Below, piece after piece: positions 5,820 through 10,160 of a stretch of DNA of 10,160 nt. The stretch spans positions 1-10,160 of the forward strand of contig JAADDM010000022.1 in NCBI GenBank assembly GCA_013153955.1, read 5' to 3'. The position numbers were made by a program, and so were the translations under genes. This DNA comes from Gammaproteobacteria bacterium (GTDB lineage: Bacteria; Pseudomonadota; Gammaproteobacteria; Thiomicrospirales; Thiomicrospiraceae). Every line of letters begins with the position of its first letter. The first letter of the stretch is position 1. Under the pieces are notes generated by a model. That model did no database searches. It worked only from the letters and a program-made list of their open reading frames with translations, and was not told the origin of the DNA.

Positions 5820-7163
5820 ATGTTCAGTTTTTTACGCCGTAAGAAAAAAAAGACCCAAGAAGCATCCCAAGCTTCTGAAAATAATCTCTCACAGGCAGCA
5901 GAGACAGGTGCTCCTCCCGAACCCAGTACGCCGACAGAAGTTAATTTACCGACACCAGAAGCCGTCTTAACCTCAGAGCCAATCACAGAAGAAGCTGCCG
6001 GCTCTAAAGCAGAACCTGAATTAGAGGCAAAGCCCGAGCCAGAACAAGCATCCAAACTAGCAGCAGAAGCCCCTAGCAGTGCCACCTCATCTAGCTTACC
6101 TGAAACCGATAAGCCGGCAGAGCCTGAGGTCGTCTTACCTGAAATACCTATCGAAACACCTCCCAAAATACAGGAAAAGAGCGCTGACTCAACCCTGACC
6201 GAGGAGAGTGAACTTAGCCCTCCCAAAGAGAGTTTTTTTACCCGTCTTAAAAAAGGCCTTTCAAAAACACGTAGAAGCTTTACTGACAGCTTGGCAAGCC
6301 TGGTTTTAGGCCGTAAAGAGATTGATGAAGACCTGCTAGAGGAGTTAGAGATGATTCTTCTCACCGCCGATGTAGGTATTGATGCAACAGATAGGATTAT
6401 TCAAAACCTAACCGATCAGGTCTCTCGTAAAGAACTTAAAGACCCCGAAATGTTGATTACCGCTCTTAAACAGCAGTTACAAAACATCCTTGACCCAATC
6501 AACACTGCGTTAGAAGTCGATGCTCACTTAGCAAAAAAACAAGGCCCTTTTGTTATTTTAATGGTCGGAATCAATGGGGTGGGTAAAACCACGACCATTG
6601 GAAAACTGGCAAAAAAATATCAGAATGAGGGTAAATCCGTCATGCTTGCCGCAGGCGACACCTTCCGTGCTGCTGCTGTAGAACAGCTACAAACTTGGGG
6701 GGAGCGTAATAAGGTACCCGTCATTGCTCAAAAAACAGGGGCAGACTCCGCAGCCGTATTATTTGATGCGATTCAGTCAGCTAAAGCCAAAAATATCGAC
6801 GTACTCATAGCGGATACTGCGGGACGTTTACATACTCAAACCAACTTGATGGAAGAGTTAAAAAAAGTCGTTCGCGTGATGAAAAAAGTGGATGGCGAAG
6901 CACCACATGAAGTCATGCTGGTGATTGATGCAGGAACAGGGCAAAATGCTCTGAACCAGGCCGAACAGTTTAAACAGGCCGTCGGTGTATCAGGAATTAC
7001 CCTAACCAAGCTGGATGGTACCGCAAAAGGCGGTATTGTATTTGCCTTGGCTGAAAAAAGCCAAATCCCTATTCGCTTTATTGGTGTGGGAGAGTCGATT
7101 GATGACCTACGCCCCTTTGACCCTGTAGCCTTTACTGACGCGCTGTTTGACCAGCAAAACTAA
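5820..7163 (+). CDS. ftsY: Signal recognition particle receptor FtsY
   Basis: FtsY is the membrane-associated GTPase that receives ribosome-nascent chain complexes from SRP (Ffh/4.5S RNA) and hands them to the Sec translocon. The protein has 447 residues. Residues 1-11 are strongly basic (RRKKKK), suited to lipid contact. Residues 12-137 are an acidic Ala/Glu/Pro-rich A domain of low complexity. The NG domain follows from about 138: helical N domain with 'TADVGID' (182-188), P-loop G250-I-N-G-V-G-K-T257, 'DTFRAAAVEQL' (280-290), DTAGR (332-336), TKLDGTAKGG (396-405) and the closing 'GVGESIDDLRPF'. All GTPase motifs are intact. The ATG has only a short GGA 9 nt upstream but gives the standard N-terminus. 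It leads a three-gene operon; the genes that often follow ftsY in gammaproteobacteria, ftsE and ftsX, are absent here. Confidence 0.97.
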   Translation: MFSFLRRKKKKTQEASQASENNLSQAAETGAPPEPSTPTEVNLPTPEAVLTSEPITEEAAGSKAEPELEAKPEPEQASKLAAEAPSSATSSSLPETDKPAEPEVVLPEIPIETPPKIQEKSADSTLTEESELSPPKESFFTRLKKGLSKTRRSFTDSLASLVLGRKEIDEDLLEELEMILLTADVGIDATDRIIQNLTDQVSRKELKDPEMLITALKQQLQNILDPINTALEVDAHLAKKQGPFVILMVGINGVGKTTTIGKLAKKYQNEGKSVMLAAGDTFRAAAVEQLQTWGERNKVPVIAQKTGADSAAVLFDAIQSAKAKNIDVLIADTAGRLHTQTNLMEELKKVVRVMKKVDGEAPHEVMLVIDAGTGQNALNQAEQFKQAVGVSGITLTKLDGTAKGGIVFALAEKSQIPIRFIGVGESIDDLRPFDPVAFTDALFDQQN

Positions 7164-7183
7164 CCGACGCGCTGGAGTGCACT

Positions 7184-8080
7184 ATGGACATGCCTGAAAC
7201 GGATAATATTCACTATCAGCACGCCTATAAAAGGGGCTATCAACTTGCGTTAGAGGGCAAAACAACCAACAGCATGCCTTCAGCCATTCGTCGTGACTTC
7301 GAAATGCGCGAATATTTTCAAAAGGGCTGGGAGCAAGCCCATGCAGATGTTGCAGAAAGCAGGTTGACCGAAAGCTCACCTGATTGGAAGTCTCGAGCAA
7401 TTTGGGGCACGCTCATGGTTCTAGGTGGCATCGCATCCGGTCAGTTAATCATTCACAACTACGAAGCTGAACGAGAAGCCCTTGCCGAAAAAATAGCAGG
7501 CAAGTCAGCCCCAAATCCGTCCGTCACCTCAGCCATAAACAGTGAACAGTTATCTTTTAACAGCGACGGCACACTTAAGAATATTGTCGATTCGACCCCA
7601 TCAATCGCCTCCCCCATTTCTTCAACCACTGCCTCATCAGAATCTTTGAGCCTACTATCAACTCATCAGCGACAAGATTTAATCGCTAACCAGCAAGCCT
7701 TGTCTGAAAAACCCGCTCCTCTTGGCGAGCTTGCACCACTTATTAAAAGTGATATTACCCTCTCCAAAGCCCTGTTTACTGAGACGGTTATTGATAGAAT
7801 GCCCGGTAACATATTTGAAGGTACTGTCCCTAAATATGTTCGATCTCTCTATTTTTATACTGAAGTAACCTCCCCAGAAGCGACAACACTTTACCACCGC
7901 TGGCGCTTTAATAATCAGTATTTAGCCACCCTCCCCCTTAAAGTAGAGAAGGGACGTTTTAGAACTTGGTCCTCCAAAAAAATGAGCAGTGCTTGGCAGG
8001 GTCGTTGGGATGTCGAACTGCTCGACAAACAACAACACGTTATCTTTCGTAAAAGCTTTACCTATGGAGTAAGCCCTTGA
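7184..8080 (+). CDS. Single-pass membrane protein: RMF-like N-terminal domain, Ser/Thr-rich linker, DUF2914-like C-terminal domain
   Basis: This 298-residue protein has no known function. Residues 11-56 follow the pattern of ribosome modulation factor: 'HAYKRGYQ' (13-20), G25-K26, P32, then 'REYFQKGW' (42-49) and A52-x-A-D55, matching my memory of E. coli RMF (RAHQRGYQ, G-R, P, R-x-x-W-x-x-G-W, A-x-A-D) with about three extra residues in the middle. RMF binds the 30S subunit and drives 100S ribosome dimers in stationary phase. Residues 72-90 form one transmembrane helix; the charge pattern (K69, R71 before it) places the RMF-like part in the cytoplasm. Residues 105-190 are a disordered Ser/Thr/Ala/Pro-rich linker. 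Residues 195-298 resemble DUF2914 ('RSLYFYTEV', 'LYHRWRF', 'WQGRWDVEL'), expected in the periplasm. The ATG follows ftsY by 20 nt with GGAG 8 nt upstream. The domain calls are from motif memory: DUF2914 fairly sure, RMF-like likely. Confidence 0.78.
   Translation: MDMPETDNIHYQHAYKRGYQLALEGKTTNSMPSAIRRDFEMREYFQKGWEQAHADVAESRLTESSPDWKSRAIWGTLMVLGGIASGQLIIHNYEAEREALAEKIAGKSAPNPSVTSAINSEQLSFNSDGTLKNIVDSTPSIASPISSTTASSESLSLLSTHQRQDLIANQQALSEKPAPLGELAPLIKSDITLSKALFTETVIDRMPGNIFEGTVPKYVRSLYFYTEVTSPEATTLYHRWRFNNQYLATLPLKVEKGRFRTWSSKKMSSAWQGRWDVELLDKQQHVIFRKSFTYGVSP
8066..8069 (+). promoter_or_regulatory. Shine-Dalgarno sequence for the TTG start of the lipoprotein gene
   Basis: GGAG (8066-8069), within the end of the preceding gene, stands 7 nt before the TTG at 8077. 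It supports this rare start codon, which is also required to obtain a complete lipoprotein signal peptide. Confidence 0.7.
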
Positions 8081-8679
8081 ATACTTTTACCTCTCTAAAA
8101 CGCGGATCAACCCTTATCGTGACACTCTGTATGGCTGTGCTATTAAGCAGCTGTAGTAGTACACCTCCCCCTAAAAAGACTCTGGATAATCTGTGCTCAA
8201 TCTATTACTACGATTCGGATTGGAAAAGTGCGGCCAAAAAAGCCTATAAACGCTGGGGGACTCCCCCACATGTGGCCATGGCGATTATTCACCAAGAGTC
8301 GCGTTTTAAGCCCAATGCACAGCCTCCGCGTCCTTATGCACTAGGCATGATTCCTCTGCCGAGAACATCAAGTGCCTACGGCTACTCTCAAGCAAAAGAT
8401 GGCACCTGGCATGATTACCAAAAAGCAACGAAACGCTGGAGCGCAAGCCGCTCGGATATTGAAGACAGCCTAGACTTTATTGGCTGGTATAACTATCAAA
8501 CTTATAAACAGCTCAAAATTTCTAGAAAAGACACCTATAAGCTCTACCTTGCTTACCATGAAGGTCGGGGCGGCTATGCAAAACGCACTTACCTTAAAAA
8601 GGCTTGGTTATTAAAGGTGGCAAAAAAAGTCTCTAACCGCGCACGGATGTATCAAAAGCAGTCTAGAAAATGCCGTTAA
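8077..8679 (+). CDS. SLT-like lytic transglycosylase lipoprotein
   Basis: This 200-residue protein probably cleaves peptidoglycan glycan strands in the periplasm. The N-terminus is a lipoprotein signal: basic K8-R9, a hydrophobic core, and lipobox L-S-S-C26. Ser at +2 would favour sorting to the outer membrane by the usual Lol rule. The catalytic-type motif is 'AIIHQESRFKPNA' (69-81) with candidate acid E74; 'SSAYGYSQAKDGTW' (98-111) takes the place of the SLT 'GLMQ' motif, and 'LYLAYHEGRGGY' (157-168) that of the 'Y-N-x-G' motif. The tail is Lys/Arg-rich. The start is a TTG that overlaps the stop of the previous gene (TTGA, 4-nt overlap), so translation is probably coupled. The next in-frame ATG (codon 19) would destroy the signal peptide. 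It is the last gene of the ftsY operon. Fold assignment is good, activity untested. Confidence 0.85.
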   Translation: MNTFTSLKRGSTLIVTLCMAVLLSSCSSTPPPKKTLDNLCSIYYYDSDWKSAAKKAYKRWGTPPHVAMAIIHQESRFKPNAQPPRPYALGMIPLPRTSSAYGYSQAKDGTWHDYQKATKRWSASRSDIEDSLDFIGWYNYQTYKQLKISRKDTYKLYLAYHEGRGGYAKRTYLKKAWLLKVAKKVSNRARMYQKQSRKCR

Positions 8680-8766
8680 TTAAGTCGAGAAGTTAAAGGC
8701 TTTGATACTTGAGCGTTAAAACTCAAACATCGCATCAACACACATACCAGAGTAAATTTTAGACAC

Positions 8767-8808
8767 AAAAAAACCGATTAAAGCAGACTGCTTTAATCGG
8801 TTTTTTTT
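8767..8808. terminator. Bidirectional Rho-independent terminator between convergent operons
   Basis: A perfect 12-bp stem (8774-8785 with 8789-8800, core CCGATTAAAGCA) closes a tight 3-nt loop (8786-8788). It is followed by T8 on the plus strand (8801-8808) and, on the minus strand, by T7 (complement of 8767-8773). It can therefore end both the ftsY operon and the fabA-fabB operon. No gene lies in the 202-bp gap that holds it. Confidence 0.92.
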
Positions 8809-8881
8809 GGCTTAATGAAACAACCAGGCCTGCCTCTTATGAGAAATGCCACTCACTAGGAACGATCATAAAAGCCTTAAA

Positions 8882-10102
8882 TTAGGCCTTATAACGCTCA
8901 AAAATAACAGAAGCGTTTGTACCACCGAACCCGAAGCTATTACTCATCACACGGTTAATTCCCGCATTATCAATACGCTTGGTTACAATCGGCATACCTT
9001 CACACTGTTCATCTAGGTTATCTACGTTGATAGAAGCTGCAATAAAGTCATTTTCCATCATCATTAAACTATAGATAAATTCATGTACACCTGCCGCACC
9101 CAAAGAGTGTCCAGACATTGATTTAGTTGAACTAATTTTAGGAATATCTGATCCAAAAACTTCGCGAATCGCACCTGCTTCCTTCGTATCACCTACCGGC
9201 GTAGACGTTCCATGAGGATTGATATAATCAATCGGACCATTTACGGTCGCCATTGCCATCTTCATGCAACGAACAGCCCCTTCTCCAGAAGGCGCAACCA
9301 TATCATACCCATCAGAGTTTGCACCGTAACCCGTAATTTCACAGTAAATTTTAGCGCCACGTGCCAATGCATGTTCAAGCTCTTCAACTACGACCATACC
9401 ACCACCGCCAGCGATTACAAAGCCATCACGATCCGCATCATACGCACGAGAAGCAGCAGAAGGATTATCGTTATACTTCGTTGATAACGCACCCATTGCA
9501 TCAAACATCACAGACATGGTCCAGTGAAGCTCTTCACCGCCACCAGCAAACACAACATCTTGCTTACCCAGTTGAATCTGTTCAACCGCTGTCCCAATAC
9601 AGTGTGCCGAAGTAGAGCAAGCTGAACTGATAGAGTAGTTGATACCCTGAATTTTAAAAGGCGTTGCTAAACAAGCTGAGACTGTTGAGCCCATTGTGCG
9701 TGTCACCATATAAGGCCCCACACGACGAACCCCTCTGTCACGAGCGATTTCAACTGCTTGTGTTGAGTTTGAGTTTGAACCGCCACCAGAACCTGCAATT
9801 AAACCAGTTCTTGGATTAGACATCTGTGTTTCATTCAAGCCAGAATCTTCAACCGCCTGCTGCATAGCAATATAGCTATATGCAGCAGCATCACCCATAA
9901 AGCGAAGTTGCTTACGGTCGATATGATCTTTAAACTCTAAATCTTTAACCGCTCCATGTACCTGAGAGCGCAGTCCATTTTCAGTATATTCTGGCGCAGC
10001 CACAATTCCTGAGCGACCTTCAAATAAAGACTCTGTTACTGCTTCTTTATTGTTTCCTAAACTTGAAACAATCCCAACACCGGTAATGACGACTCTTTTC
10101 AT
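8882..10102 (-). CDS. fabB: Beta-ketoacyl-ACP synthase I (FabB)
   Basis: FabB condenses malonyl-ACP with acyl-ACP in fatty acid elongation and is needed for the unsaturated branch, where it extends the cis-3-decenoyl intermediate made by FabA. The protein has 406 residues, the same as I recall for the E. coli enzyme. The catalytic triad is complete: C162 in 'SSACSTSAHCIG' (159-170), H297 in 'NPHGTSTPVGD' and H332 in 'KSMSGHSLGAAG', with the conserved K327. The 'SAHCIG' wording and 'ELHWTMSVMFDAMGALS' favour FabB over FabF. The C-terminus shows the thiolase-fold loop 'NSFGFGGTNAS'. The ATG at 10102 is one base after the fabA stop codon, with GGAAAG about 11 nt upstream, so translation is probably coupled to fabA. 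Cytoplasmic. Confidence 0.96.
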   Translation of the reverse strand: MKRVVITGVGIVSSLGNNKEAVTESLFEGRSGIVAAPEYTENGLRSQVHGAVKDLEFKDHIDRKQLRFMGDAAAYSYIAMQQAVEDSGLNETQMSNPRTGLIAGSGGGSNSNSTQAVEIARDRGVRRVGPYMVTRTMGSTVSACLATPFKIQGINYSISSACSTSAHCIGTAVEQIQLGKQDVVFAGGGEELHWTMSVMFDAMGALSTKYNDNPSAASRAYDADRDGFVIAGGGGMVVVEELEHALARGAKIYCEITGYGANSDGYDMVAPSGEGAVRCMKMAMATVNGPIDYINPHGTSTPVGDTKEAGAIREVFGSDIPKISSTKSMSGHSLGAAGVHEFIYSLMMMENDFIAASINVDNLDEQCEGMPIVTKRIDNAGINRVMSNSFGFGGTNASVIFERYKA

Positions 10103-10103
10103 A

Positions 10104-10160
10104 TTAAAAACTTTCCGTATTCGTGAATAGACCCACTTTTAGGTCTTTAGCTGAGTAAAT
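10104..10160 (-). CDS. fabA: 3-hydroxydecanoyl-ACP dehydratase/isomerase FabA, last 18 codons (cut by window edge)
   Basis: Only the C-terminal end is inside the window: 'IYSAKDLKVGLFTNTESF' followed by TAA. This closely matches the end of FabA ('IYxAxDLKVGLF...F'). FabA dehydrates 3-hydroxydecanoyl-ACP and isomerises the product to the cis-3 form, which starts anaerobic unsaturated fatty acid synthesis. The stop codon and the fabB start are separated by a single base, the classic fabA-fabB order. The identification rests on 18 residues and on the neighbour, which together make it convincing. Promoter and any FabR/FadR-type sites lie outside the window. Confidence 0.9.
   Translation of the reverse strand: MYSAKDLKVGLFTNTESF

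Noticed and set aside
5771..6364. Long minus-strand frame opposite the start of ftsY
   Set aside because: It is the mirror of the Glu/Ala/Pro-rich acidic domain, which gives Ser/Leu/Gly-rich antisense sequence without stops; ftsY is certain.
8822..8832. AACCAGGCCT word shared with the rhlE terminator region (475-483), with a similar word at about 4095
   Set aside because: Short match; one copy is part of a terminator stem and another is coding, so a shared element is not supported.

Overview
The window looks like a stretch of ordinary chromosome from a gammaproteobacterium of moderate GC. The adjacent fabA-fabB pair, an ftsY with a long acidic N-terminal domain, a YaiI-type protein and an RhlE-type helicase all fit that class. 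The style is reminiscent of the sulfur-oxidising Thiomicrospira/Hydrogenovibrio group, but that is an impression and cannot be proven here. No phage, insertion sequence, CRISPR array, tRNA or rRNA was seen.

Layout from left to right. (1) The 5' end of a TetR-type regulator gene (minus strand, cut by the window edge), with a sigma70-like promoter whose spacer and -10 are covered by a perfect 18-bp palindrome, a likely autoregulatory operator. (2) An empty stretch, then the rhlE helicase gene (minus) followed by two tandem hairpins; the outer one is a good Rho-independent terminator. (3) A 375-bp divergent intergenic region, then yaiI (plus). (4) A convergent two-gene operon (minus) encoding a catalytic M16 zinc peptidase and its catalytically dead partner, both exported. 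(5) A divergent promoter region holding a tandem 12-bp repeat, then a three-gene plus-strand operon: ftsY, a membrane protein with an RMF-like N-terminal domain and a DUF2914-like C-terminal domain, and an SLT-like lytic transglycosylase lipoprotein. (6) A bidirectional terminator separating this operon from the convergent fabA-fabB operon (minus). Only the last 18 codons of fabA lie inside the window.

The most interesting object is the middle gene of the ftsY operon (7184-8080). Its first ~55 residues match the pattern of ribosome modulation factor (RMF), which is normally a free 55-residue ribosome hibernation protein. Here the pattern is followed by one transmembrane helix, a long Ser/Thr-rich linker and a DUF2914-type domain. 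Its gene starts 20 bp after ftsY, the SRP receptor that docks translating ribosomes at the membrane. A membrane-anchored RMF-like domain encoded with the SRP receptor suggests a link between ribosomes, the inner membrane and the envelope. This is a hypothesis built on motif similarity and gene order.

Several start sites had to be chosen by Shine-Dalgarno sequences and signal peptides: GTG for the catalytic M16 protein, TTG overlapping the previous stop codon for the lipoprotein, and internal ATGs for rhlE and yaiI.
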